Shown here piece after piece: positions 33,832 to 43,432 of a stretch of DNA of 64,000 bases. The stretch is taken from positions 1 to 64,000 of the forward strand of contig NZ_JODR01000020.1 of assembly GCF_000725885.1 (NCBI RefSeq), given 5' to 3'. The position numbers were made by a program, and so were the translations under genes. Under the pieces are notes generated by a model. That model worked only from the letters and a program-made list of their open reading frames with translations, was not told where the DNA came from and searched no databases. Source of the DNA: Streptomyces albus subsp. albus (GTDB taxonomy: Bacteria > Actinomycetota > Actinomycetes > Streptomycetales > Streptomycetaceae). Position 1 is the stretch's first letter; every line of letters starts with the position of its first letter.

Positions 33832-34086
33832 ATGGCTGTCATGCAGGAGTTACAGGACATACTCACCGGACTGGGCTTCGAACCGGAACTCCTCTCTCCT
33901 GACCGCAGACTACGCGCGGAACTGGCACTGTCGTCCGCCGAGACCACCGAGCTGGGACTGGAGCTGGAACGCCGGTTCGGCGCCCGCATCGACCTGTGGG
34001 ACGCCCACGACTACACGCTCGCCGAACTCGCGGCAGCCGTGGACGAAGGCTCCCGCACCCCCACCGGCGACGGGGGTGAGCGGTGA
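33832..34086 (+). CDS. Stand-alone acyl carrier protein for the starter acid
   Basis: 84 residues; the ATG at 33832 follows GGAAGAG (ATG 33841 is an alternative). It is a four-helix carrier with the phosphopantetheine site changed from the common DSL to SSA: LRAELALSSAETTELGLELE, with S35 the likely attachment point. Codon 7 is TTA (33850-33852). The stop overlaps the AMP ligase start (GTGA), so the two are coupled and the ligase probably loads this protein. It would hold picolinate for transfer to the ketosynthase. Confidence 0.82.
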   Translation: MAVMQELQDILTGLGFEPELLSPDRRLRAELALSSAETTELGLELERRFGARIDLWDAHDYTLAELAAAVDEGSRTPTGDGGER

Positions 34087-35840
34087 CCCGACCCCATCAG
34101 GAGGCACCACCACCGCTTCCGCGCCCCTCCGCCGAGCGCGCCGCCGCCTACCGGGCACAGGGCTGGTGGACGGGACAACGCGTCGACGCCATGGTGCTGG
34201 ACCCGGCCGCCGCCCACCCGGACCGGCCGGCCCTCACCGCGCCCGGGTGCCGGCTGACCTACGGGCAGTTGACGGCCGCCGTCGAAGGGGCGGCGGTGCG
34301 GCTCGGCCGGCTGGGCCTCACCCGCGGCGACACCGTCGTGGTGCAACTCCCCAACATCGGCGAACTCGTCGTTCTCGCGCTCGCCCTGATGCGGCTGGGC
34401 GCCCACCCGGTGATGGCGCCGCCCGGCCTGCGGCACCGCGAACTCGCCCACGTCATGCGGATCGTGCGCCCGGCCGCCATGGCGCTGCCCCGCCGTCTGG
34501 AGCGCTTCGACCACTACGCGCTCGCCCGCGAACTCGCCGAAGGCTGTCCCAGCCTGCACACGCTGCTGGTACTGGATCCCCCGGCCGATGCAGCCGGGCG
34601 GAACGGTCCGGACGCGACGGGACAGGAGGGCCCCCGCGTGGCCGACCTGGGCGCGCTGTGCCGGCCCGAACGGGAGGACACCCCGCTGCCCGGGCACCCC
34701 GGGCCGCCCTTCGACGGCGAACCCGCGGTCTTCCTCCTCTCCAGCGGTACCACCGGGCCGCCCAAGCCCATCGCCCGCGACCACGAGGGCTACGGGTACA
34801 TGATCCGGGCCGCCTCCGAGGTGGCCGGACTGACCTCCTCCACCGTCTACTTCGCGGTCATGTCGGCCACGCACGGCTTCACCCTCAACTGCCCCGGCAT
34901 CTGGGGCACGCTGGCAGCCGGCGGCCGTGTCGTGCTCGACTCACCGCAGAACGCCGAGGCGGCCCTCGACCTGATCGACAGGGAACAGGTCACCCACTCC
35001 ACCCTGGTCCCCGCCCTGGTCGGCCAGTGGCTCGCCGCCGCCCGGCGGCGCGGCCGGGGACCCACGTCGCTGCGCGTCCTCCAGGTCGGCGGCGCCCGGC
35101 TGGAGCCCGGCCCCGCCGAGGAGGCCACGCGGGTGCTGGGCTGCACCGTCCAGCAGTGCTACGGCATGAGCGAGGGCCTGCTGTGCTACACCACCCTCGA
35201 CGACCCCGCGCACGTCATCGCCGAAACCCAGGGCCGGCCCCTGTCGCCCGCTGACGAGATCCGCCTCGTGGACGAGAACGACAAGCCCGTCCCGGAGGGC
35301 AGCACCGGGAGCCTGCTGACCCGCGGCCCCTACACCGTCTCCGGCTACTACGGGGACCCGGCCGCCACGGCCCGCGCCTTCACCGAGGACGGCTTCTACC
35401 GCACCGGCGACGTCGCCCGGCTGCACCCCTCCGGCAACCTCGTGGTGGAAGGACGGCTCGACGACGTCATCAACCGGGGCGGCGAGAAGATCAGCGGCGG
35501 CGAACTGGAGGGCCTGGCGCTGCGGCACCCGGCGGTGGCGGCGGCAGCCGCCGTGGCCATGCCGCACCCGGTGTGGGGGCAGGCCGTGTGCCTGTGCGTC
35601 GTACCCGCCCGGCCTGCCGCCGGAGAAGCGGACGCGGACGGCGCCACGAGACCGGAGCCGGCCCTCCTCGACCTGCGCCGCCATCTGGCCGCCAGCGGTC
35701 TGGCCCCCTACAAACTGCCCGAACGTCTCGAAATCCTCGACGCGCTGCCGATGATCGGCGTCGGAAAGGTCAACCGGGTCGCCCTGCGCGCCCTGGTCGC
35801 CGAACACGTGGCCGCCGAGACCGCCGCCCGAGGCGGATGA
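34083..35840 (+). CDS. Aryl-acid AMP ligase (DhbE/EntE/NikE type)
   Basis: 585 residues from GTG 34083. All adenylation motifs are present: LLSSGTTGPPKPIARDHEGY (A3), QQCYGMSEGLLCYTTLDDP (A5, almost word for word as in EntE/DhbE), FYRTGDVARLHPSGNLVVEG (A7/A8), NRGGEKISGGELE, and a late Lys in MIGVGKVNR (A10). The A4 region reads SATHGFTLNCPG where DhbE has HNY; the Asn that contacts the ortho-hydroxyl of 2,3-dihydroxybenzoate is replaced by Gly. This argues against dihydroxybenzoate or salicylate and fits a heteroaryl acid such as picolinate. The enzyme would make the acyl-adenylate and transfer it to the upstream carrier. Confidence 0.87.
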   Translation: MTRPHQEAPPPLPRPSAERAAAYRAQGWWTGQRVDAMVLDPAAAHPDRPALTAPGCRLTYGQLTAAVEGAAVRLGRLGLTRGDTVVVQLPNIGELVVLALALMRLGAHPVMAPPGLRHRELAHVMRIVRPAAMALPRRLERFDHYALARELAEGCPSLHTLLVLDPPADAAGRNGPDATGQEGPRVADLGALCRPEREDTPLPGHPGPPFDGEPAVFLLSSGTTGPPKPIARDHEGYGYMIRAASEVAGLTSSTVYFAVMSATHGFTLNCPGIWGTLAAGGRVVLDSPQNAEAALDLIDREQVTHSTLVPALVGQWLAAARRRGRGPTSLRVLQVGGARLEPGPAEEATRVLGCTVQQCYGMSEGLLCYTTLDDPAHVIAETQGRPLSPADEIRLVDENDKPVPEGSTGSLLTRGPYTVSGYYGDPAATARAFTEDGFYRTGDVARLHPSGNLVVEGRLDDVINRGGEKISGGELEGLALRHPAVAAAAAVAMPHPVWGQAVCLCVVPARPAAGEADADGATRPEPALLDLRRHLAASGLAPYKLPERLEILDALPMIGVGKVNRVALRALVAEHVAAETAARGG

Positions 35841-35922
35841 GCGCACCCCGGGCGGCAGCCCGCCCCGCTCCGCGCCCGGCCACCGCCACCGGATTCCGCA
35901 GCCCACACCATGGAGCCGCCGC

Positions 35923-38900
35923 ATGACGCCCCGCACCGCGCCGCCACCCGGCCAGGACATCGCGGTCATCGGTATCGGATGCAGATTCCCGCAGGCCGAA
36001 GGCCCCGACGCCTTCTGGCGCAAGGTGGCCGACGGCGTCGAGACGGTCTCGTTCTTCACCCGTGAACAGGCACGGGCCGCCGGTGCGCCCGACCGTCTGG
36101 TGGACGACCCGCGCTACGTGCCCGCGCAGGCGATCCTGCCGGACGCCGACATGTTCGACGCCGCGTTCTTCGGCATCAACCCCAAAGAGGCCGACCTTCT
36201 CGACCCTCAGCAGCGGCAGTTGCTGGAATGCGCCTGGGAGACCTTCGAGCACGCCGGCAACCCGCCGGGCACCGGCCGCCTCACCGACCCGGTCGCCGTG
36301 TTCGTCGGCGGCTACCGCAACGCCTACTACGAACTGGCGGGCGCCCACGCCGACGGCGACCCGCACACCCTCTTCCAGCGTGACATCGGCAACGAGGCGG
36401 ACTACCTGGCCACCCGCCTCGCCTACGTCCTGGACCTCAAGGGGCCCGCCGTCAGCGTGCAGACCGCCTGCTCCAGTTCGCTGGTCGCCGTGCACCTGGC
36501 CGCGCAGGCGCTGCGGGCCGGCGAGTGCGCCGCTGCCCTGGCCGGAGGGGTCACCGTACGCGCGGGCGAGGGCCCCGGGTACCTCGCCCCCGAGGGCAGC
36601 ATCTACTCCCCGGACGGCCACTGCCGTTCGTTCGACGCCGAGGCCCAGGGCACGGTCATCGCCGAGGGCGTCGGACTGGTCCTGCTCAAACGGCTCCCCG
36701 ACGCGCTGGCCGACGGCGACACCGTGCACGCCGTCATCAAGGGCTCGGCCATCGGCAACGACGGATCGGGCCGCGTCGGCTTCACCGCGCCGAGCACCGC
36801 GGGGCAGGCCGCCATCGTGCGTGCCGCACTCACCGCGGCCGGGGTCCACCCCGACACCGTCGGCTATGTGGAGGCCCACGGCAGCGCCACCCCCATGGGC
36901 GACCGCATCGAGATCGACGCGCTGACCCGCGCCTACCGGGAACAGGACTGGAGCGGCGGGCGGCGGCCGATCGGCTCGGTGAAGGCCATGATGGGCCACG
37001 CCCACGCCGCGGCCGGCATCGCCGGGCTGATCAAGACGATCCTCGCCCTGCGCAACCGCACCGTCCCGCCGGCCCTCCACTTCCACCGGCCGCACCCGCG
37101 TATCGACTTCGACGCCTCGCCCTTCCGGGTCCCGCTGACCGCCGAACCCTGGCCGCCCGGGCCGGACGGCGCACCCCGGCGGGCGGCCGTCAGCTCCTTC
37201 GGGCTGGGCGGCACCGGCGCCCACGTCATCCTGGAGGAAGCCCCCCGGCCCGTACCGCCCGTGGCCCCCGAGCACGAGGGCACCGAGCCGCGACGCTGGC
37301 ACCCGCTCACGCTCTCGGCCCCCACCGCCACCGCGCTGCGCACCGTGCGGGAGCGCCTCGCCCAGCACCTCGGAGGACCCGAGGCGCCCGGGCTCGCCGA
37401 AACGGCCCACACCCTGCACCTGGGGCGGCGTCACTTCGGGCACCGCGCCGTGGCCGTCGCCGACTCGCCCGCCGGGGCGCGGGCCGCGCTGACCGACGAC
37501 GCACGCTGCCCCACCGCGCAGGTGCCGGGCGTGGGCACGGCCGGTCCCGGCGGCGCCGCCCGGACCGGCTCGGCGCCGTCCGTCGCCTTCCTGCTGCCCG
37601 GACTCGGTGACCAGCACGTCGGCATGGCCGAGCGGCTGTACGCCACCGAACCCGTATTCCGCCGCGAACTCGACCGCTGCGCACGGCTGCTGGGCGACCG
37701 GCCCGGCAAGAACCTGCTGGCCGGCCTCTACCCCGACCGGCGGCCCGGCGCCGGTCCCGCACCGTCCTCCGCCGCCGAAGCCGGCACCGCGGCCGGCGGG
37801 CCGGAACCCGATCTGCTCCGCATGCTCGGCAGGGACCGCCGGGGCACAGCCGGACAGGCCGACGACGATCCCGGTCAGCTGCCCGACACCCGCTTCGCCC
37901 AGCCCGCCGTCTTCGCTGTCGAATACGCCCTGGCCAAGCTGTGGGAACACTGGGGCATCAGGCCCGACGCGCTGATCGGTTACAGCATCGGCGAGTTCAC
38001 CGTGGCCTGTCTGGCCGGGGTGTTCGACCTGGAGGACGCGCTGCGCCTGGTGGCCGAGCGGGCACGGCTGATCGGCCGACTGCCGGCCGGCGCCATGCTG
38101 GCCGTGCCGCTGCCCGAGGCGGACGTGGCCGCACGGCTCGCCGACGCACCCGAGCTGGCCCTGGCCGCGCTCAACGGCCCCGGGCTCAGCGTGGTCGGCG
38201 GTCCCCGTCCCGCCGTCGAGGACTTCGCCGCCCGGCTGCGGGAGACCGGCATCGTCTCCCGCCCGGTGCGGACCAGCCACGCCTTCCACACGCCCATGAT
38301 GCGGCCGGTGGCCCGGGAGTTCGCCGCCGTGGTGGCCTCCTGCACCCTGCGGGAGCCCCGCCTCCCTTACGTCTCCACCGTCACCGGCGACTGGATCACC
38401 GCCGACCAGGCCCGCGACCCCGCCCACTGGGCCCGGCACCTGTGCGATCCCGTACGGTTCGCCGAGGGTGCCGCCCGGCTGTGGGAGCAGGCCGGGCGGG
38501 TGCTGCTGGAGGTGGGTCCCGGCCGCACCCTGGGCTCCCTCGCGCTCCAGGCCCGGCCGGCGGGCGCGGCGTCCGACGTCCGCGTCCTGGCCTCGCTGCC
38601 GGCCCGTCACGAGTCCGAGCCCGAGGACCGGTTCCTGATGACCACGCTGGGCGGCCTCTGGCTGGCGGGCGCGCCGGTCGACTGGCAGGCCGTGCACGGT
38701 CACGAACAGCCCGTCAAGGTGCCGCTGCCCGTCCACCCCTTCGAGCGGCGGCGGCACTGGCCCACCGTGGCGCCCGCCTCCCCGACGGCGGCACGGACGG
38801 CGGCCGGAGAAACGTCCGTGCGGGCTGCCGGGAGCGACGACGGCGCACAGACCGCCGCGGCCCGGCAGGCCGCCCCGAACCGGCGGGAGGAGACCGCCGG

Positions 38901-41900
38901 CGACCGGCTCGACGGCTGGTTCCGGACCCCGGGCTGGACGGCGCTGCCCCCGCTGGCGGCGGCACCCGAGCCGCCCCCGGCGGAACCGTGGCTGCTGCTG
39001 ACCGACGACTGCGGCATCGGCCGCGAACTGGCCGCCACGCTCACCCGGCACCAGGTGCCCGTCACCACCGTCGCCTGCGCGGACGGGTCCGGCACACCAC
39101 CCGACGGCGCCGACCACGTCCTCGACCCCGCCGACCGGGCCGGGTGGGACCGGCTGTTGGGCGAGGCAGCCGCCGCCGGGACGCTGCCCCGGCACATCGT
39201 CCACCTGTGGACCGTCACCCCGCCCGCACCGGACGGGACCGCCACCGACGCCCAGGAGATCTGGCGCCGGGGCTTCGTCAGCCTGCTGCACCTGGCACAG
39301 GCACTCGGAGAGGCCGGGGAGGGCGGCGCACCCGTGCGGGTCACCGTCGTCTCCTCCGGGATGCAGGCCCTCCAGGCCGGGCGGGAGTCGAGCCCCGACA
39401 AGGCCGCGGTGCTGGGCATGTGCAGGGTGTGGCCGCTGGAGAACCCGGCGGTGGACTGCCGCAGCGTGGACATCACCCTCCCGGCGCCGCAGCAGGACGC
39501 GAGGACCGGCACCGGGGAGGCGGCCGGATCGGCGGCCCGGCGGACACTGGCCCGGCGGATTCTCGCCGAGTGTCTCGCCCCGGCGGCGGACAGCGCGCCC
39601 GCCGTCGTCCTGCGCGGTTCCCGCCGCTCCGCGCTGACGTATCTGCCCGTCCCGCTGCCTGCCGCCGACTCCGCACACCAGACGGACGCCCCGCCCACGC
39701 TGCGGGAAAACGGCGTCTACCTCATCACCGGAGGACTCGGCGGAATGGGCCTCGCCCTCGCCGGACGCCTGGCCCGCGACGTGCACGCCCGGCTCGTCCT
39801 GGTGTCCCGCTCCGGACTGCCCCCGCGCCACACATGGGAGTCGCTGCTGGCCGCCTCCGAGGGACGCGACGGAACGGAACCGCCCGGCGTACCGCACACC
39901 GCCTCCGCGGCGGAGCCGCAGGGAAAGCCCGACCAGGAGACCGTCCACCGCATCCGTGCCGTACTCGCCCTAGAAGAGGCGGGTGCCGAAGTCCTCGTGG
40001 TGCGGGCCGACGTGACGGACTCCGCGCAGCTGACGGCCGCCGTCGCACAGGCACGGGAGCGGTTCGGCAGGGTGGACGGCGCCGTGCACGCCGCCGGGGT
40101 GCCCGGGGGCGGCGTCATCCAGTTGAAGGACCCCGCCGTCGCGGCGCGCGTCGTCGCCCCCAAACTCACCGGCGCCCGCAACCTGGTGGAAGCACTCAGG
40201 CCGCTGGAACCGTCCTTCGTCGCCCTGTGCTCCTCCACCCTCGGAGTGACGGGCGCGCCGGGACAGGCCGACTACTGCGCGGCCAACGCCTGTCTGGACG
40301 CGCTCGCCGCCCACGAGGAGGAGAACGGCACCGGCACCGTCGTCTCCCTCGACTGGGACGGATGGACCGAGATCGGCATGGCGGTCCGCGAGGCGGCAGC
40401 CGGCCCCGCACCGGCCACGTCGGCGGCTCCGGTGGACGCGGTGTCCGGGGGCACGGCCCCCACCGACGCCGCTGCCACCGGCACGGCTGCCACGGCGTCA
40501 GCGGACAGCGACGCAACCGGCGAACCCGCTCCCGGCGGCGACGTGGACGGCCCCCCGTCCGGGCGGGAGCGGATACCGTCGGGCCATCCGCTGCTCGGCG
40601 ACCGGCTTCCCGGCGGGGGTGCGGGCTGTGACGTCCACGAGGCCCGCTACAGCGCGGCCGGCACCTGGCTGGTGGACGAACACCGGATGCTGGGCCACCC
40701 GGTGGTGCCCGGCACCGGCCACCTCGAACTCGTCCGCGCCGCCTTCGAGAGCGGCACTCCGGCCGGGACCGGGCAGGAGACCGCCGTCGAACTGTCGGAC
40801 GTCACCTTCCACGCGCCCATCGTCCTCGGCGAGAAGGAGACCCGCCGGGTGCGGACGGTCCTGGAACGGGACGGGGAGGTGAGCGACGGCCGCCCGGCCG
40901 ACGCGGCGACCTTCCACATCCTGAGCGCGACAGGCCCGGGCGGCCCGTGGATTCGCCACTCCACCGGCCGCGTCCGGCGCCTGCCGCGGCCGGCAGCGCC
41001 CCGGGCGCGGCCACTCGACGCCCTCATCGCACGGATGAGTCCCCTCCCGCCGCCCGGCGACACCGGCCCCATGGGATTCGGGCCGCGCTCCCGCTGCCTG
41101 CGCCGCATGTGGGCCGGCGAGGGGGAGTGCCTGGCCGAACTGCGGCTGCCCGACGAGTGCACCGGCGACCTGGAACGGCTGGCCCTGCACCCGTCCCTGA
41201 TGGATCTGGCCGCCGCCTACCCCGGCATCCATCTGGCCGACGCCTTCCGCATCCCCCTCGCCTACGGGCGGCTGCGGATGTACGCGCCGCTCCCCGCACA
41301 TCTGTTCAGCCACCACCGTTTCACCGGGGGCGGCCCGGCCGGGAGCGGGGAGAACCGCGAGGCGGGGGCCGGCGCCGAGCAGACCTGGACGTCGGAGATC
41401 ACCCTCCTCGACCCGGACGGCCACACGCTCGCCCACGTCGAGGGCTTCGTCCTCAAACACGCGGGGGTGCTCGCCGACCGGCTGCGGTCGGTACTGGAGG
41501 GCACGGCTCCCGACCTGACCGTTCACCACGGGCCGGGCGCGGACGAGGAGGAACCCCACCGGGCGCAGGCCGGCCCGGCGGCACCCGTCCGCGCGGCGGA
41601 TCCGCTGGGCGACCACCTCGCACGCGGTATCGACCCGGAGCGGGGGACCGAGGCGTTCCTCCGGGTCCTGGCGGGGCCTCGGCTGCCCCAGGTGGTCATC
41701 TCCCCCCGGGCCCTGCCCGGCACCGGAGGGCGGCAGCACCCCGGGGCGGCGCAGCCACCGGGGAACGGGCAGCCGTCCACCGCCGGGACCCCGGCCGGGG
41801 GCGACGGGGCCGGGGACGCGCCGCCCGCCCGGCATCCGCGTCCCGCGCTCAGCACGCCCTACGTGGCGCCCCGCGACGGCACCGAGAAACGCCTCGCCGC

Positions 41901-42162
41901 GCTGATGGCGGAGCTGCTCGGGGTCGAGGACGTCGGCGTCGACGACCGGTTCTTCGACCTGGGCGGACACTCCCTGCTCGCCCTCCAGCTCCTCGCCCGG
42001 CTGCGCTCCGACTTCGGCGCGCGACTGAGCATGAACACGTTCTTCCAGTCGCTGACCGTGGCCGATCTGGCCCGGCAGTTGGCCGCGCCGGACGGCGCCG
42101 CCGACGCCGGACGGGATCCCGACCTCGCGGCGGACGGCGACGGCCCAACGAGCGGCACCTGA
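35923..42162 (+). CDS. Single-module type I polyketide synthase, KS-AT-KR-DH-ACP
   Basis: 2,079 residues. The ketosynthase (about 6-430) has active Cys183 in VQTACSSS and both histidines (EAHGSATPMGD, MMGHAHAAAG). The acyltransferase (about 545-900) has Ser688 in GYSIGEF rather than the usual GHSxG, and HAFH, a malonyl-type specificity motif. A linker/pseudo-reductase leads to a ketoreductase at about 1265-1490 (GGLGGMGLALA, Ser and Tyr1451 in GQADYCAANA). The dehydratase follows it (H1587 in HRMLGHPVVP, D1761 in HPSLMDLA). The carrier serine is 2017 in LGGHSLLAL. KR before DH is the reverse of ordinary modular PKS order. There is no enoylreductase or thioesterase. With the hydroxymalonyl genes next to it, it probably adds a hydroxylated two-carbon unit to the aryl starter. 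Iterative use cannot be excluded. Confidence 0.92.
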   Translation: MTPRTAPPPGQDIAVIGIGCRFPQAEGPDAFWRKVADGVETVSFFTREQARAAGAPDRLVDDPRYVPAQAILPDADMFDAAFFGINPKEADLLDPQQRQLLECAWETFEHAGNPPGTGRLTDPVAVFVGGYRNAYYELAGAHADGDPHTLFQRDIGNEADYLATRLAYVLDLKGPAVSVQTACSSSLVAVHLAAQALRAGECAAALAGGVTVRAGEGPGYLAPEGSIYSPDGHCRSFDAEAQGTVIAEGVGLVLLKRLPDALADGDTVHAVIKGSAIGNDGSGRVGFTAPSTAGQAAIVRAALTAAGVHPDTVGYVEAHGSATPMGDRIEIDALTRAYREQDWSGGRRPIGSVKAMMGHAHAAAGIAGLIKTILALRNRTVPPALHFHRPHPRIDFDASPFRVPLTAEPWPPGPDGAPRRAAVSSFGLGGTGAHVILEEAPRPVPPVAPEHEGTEPRRWHPLTLSAPTATALRTVRERLAQHLGGPEAPGLAETAHTLHLGRRHFGHRAVAVADSPAGARAALTDDARCPTAQVPGVGTAGPGGAARTGSAPSVAFLLPGLGDQHVGMAERLYATEPVFRRELDRCARLLGDRPGKNLLAGLYPDRRPGAGPAPSSAAEAGTAAGGPEPDLLRMLGRDRRGTAGQADDDPGQLPDTRFAQPAVFAVEYALAKLWEHWGIRPDALIGYSIGEFTVACLAGVFDLEDALRLVAERARLIGRLPAGAMLAVPLPEADVAARLADAPELALAALNGPGLSVVGGPRPAVEDFAARLRETGIVSRPVRTSHAFHTPMMRPVAREFAAVVASCTLREPRLPYVSTVTGDWITADQARDPAHWARHLCDPVRFAEGAARLWEQAGRVLLEVGPGRTLGSLALQARPAGAASDVRVLASLPARHESEPEDRFLMTTLGGLWLAGAPVDWQAVHGHEQPVKVPLPVHPFERRRHWPTVAPASPTAARTAAGETSVRAAGSDDGAQTAAARQAAPNRREETAGDRLDGWFRTPGWTALPPLAAAPEPPPAEPWLLLTDDCGIGRELAATLTRHQVPVTTVACADGSGTPPDGADHVLDPADRAGWDRLLGEAAAAGTLPRHIVHLWTVTPPAPDGTATDAQEIWRRGFVSLLHLAQALGEAGEGGAPVRVTVVSSGMQALQAGRESSPDKAAVLGMCRVWPLENPAVDCRSVDITLPAPQQDARTGTGEAAGSAARRTLARRILAECLAPAADSAPAVVLRGSRRSALTYLPVPLPAADSAHQTDAPPTLRENGVYLITGGLGGMGLALAGRLARDVHARLVLVSRSGLPPRHTWESLLAASEGRDGTEPPGVPHTASAAEPQGKPDQETVHRIRAVLALEEAGAEVLVVRADVTDSAQLTAAVAQARERFGRVDGAVHAAGVPGGGVIQLKDPAVAARVVAPKLTGARNLVEALRPLEPSFVALCSSTLGVTGAPGQADYCAANACLDALAAHEEENGTGTVVSLDWDGWTEIGMAVREAAAGPAPATSAAPVDAVSGGTAPTDAAATGTAATASADSDATGEPAPGGDVDGPPSGRERIPSGHPLLGDRLPGGGAGCDVHEARYSAAGTWLVDEHRMLGHPVVPGTGHLELVRAAFESGTPAGTGQETAVELSDVTFHAPIVLGEKETRRVRTVLERDGEVSDGRPADAATFHILSATGPGGPWIRHSTGRVRRLPRPAAPRARPLDALIARMSPLPPPGDTGPMGFGPRSRCLRRMWAGEGECLAELRLPDECTGDLERLALHPSLMDLAAAYPGIHLADAFRIPLAYGRLRMYAPLPAHLFSHHRFTGGGPAGSGENREAGAGAEQTWTSEITLLDPDGHTLAHVEGFVLKHAGVLADRLRSVLEGTAPDLTVHHGPGADEEEPHRAQAGPAAPVRAADPLGDHLARGIDPERGTEAFLRVLAGPRLPQVVISPRALPGTGGRQHPGAAQPPGNGQPSTAGTPAGGDGAGDAPPARHPRPALSTPYVAPRDGTEKRLAALMAELLGVEDVGVDDRFFDLGGHSLLALQLLARLRSDFGARLSMNTFFQSLTVADLARQLAAPDGAADAGRDPDLAADGDGPTSGT

Positions 42163-42178
42163 CAGGAAGGAGGAACCC

Positions 42179-43081
<903 letters not shown>

Positions 43082-43156
43082 CGCGCACGTCCACATCCAC
43101 GACAAGCACCGCACCGAGCGATGCGGTACCCGGCACGGCACAAGGACGGTGAGCCA

Positions 43157-43432
43157 GTGACGAACCTCCCGCAGACGGACGTCCGTGAGCAGATCCGCGG
43201 CTTTTTGAGCCGGCACCTGAGCGGCTACGACATCGGCGACGACGAGAACCTCTTCGACACGGGTTACGTCAACTCGCTGTTCCTGCTCCAACTCGTCGTC
43301 TTCGTCGAGAACACCCTCGGGGTGGAGGTCGAGGACGGGGACCTGCGCCGCGACAACTTCTGCTCGGTGTCCGCCATCGACACCTTCGTCGCCCGCAAGC
43401 AGGCCGCGGCCGGCACGCCGGGGCAGCCGTGA
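43157..43432 (+). CDS. fkbJ-like: Acyl carrier protein of hydroxymalonyl-ACP synthesis (FkbJ type)
   Basis: 91 residues from GTG 43157 (AAGGA about 10 bases upstream; an in-frame ATG at 43121 is less likely). The pantetheine serine is S40 in LFDTGYVNSLFLLQLVVFVE, where N-S replaces D-S as in other FkbJ proteins. Its acidic helices and length fit the dedicated carrier on which the glycerol-derived extender is made. It overlaps the next gene by GTGA. Confidence 0.87.
   Translation: MTNLPQTDVREQIRGFLSRHLSGYDIGDDENLFDTGYVNSLFLLQLVVFVENTLGVEVEDGDLRRDNFCSVSAIDTFVARKQAAAGTPGQP

Noticed and set aside
35770..39948. 1,392-codon open frame on the minus strand opposite the PKS
   Set aside because: It is a mirror of codon bias opposite a clearly real PKS; the product is low-complexity Gly/Val/Arg sequence with no domain.
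35923..42162. Enediyne or PUFA-type iterative synthase
   Set aside because: The KR-DH order is similar, but there are no central tandem carrier domains, no C-terminal PPTase and no accessory enediyne genes.
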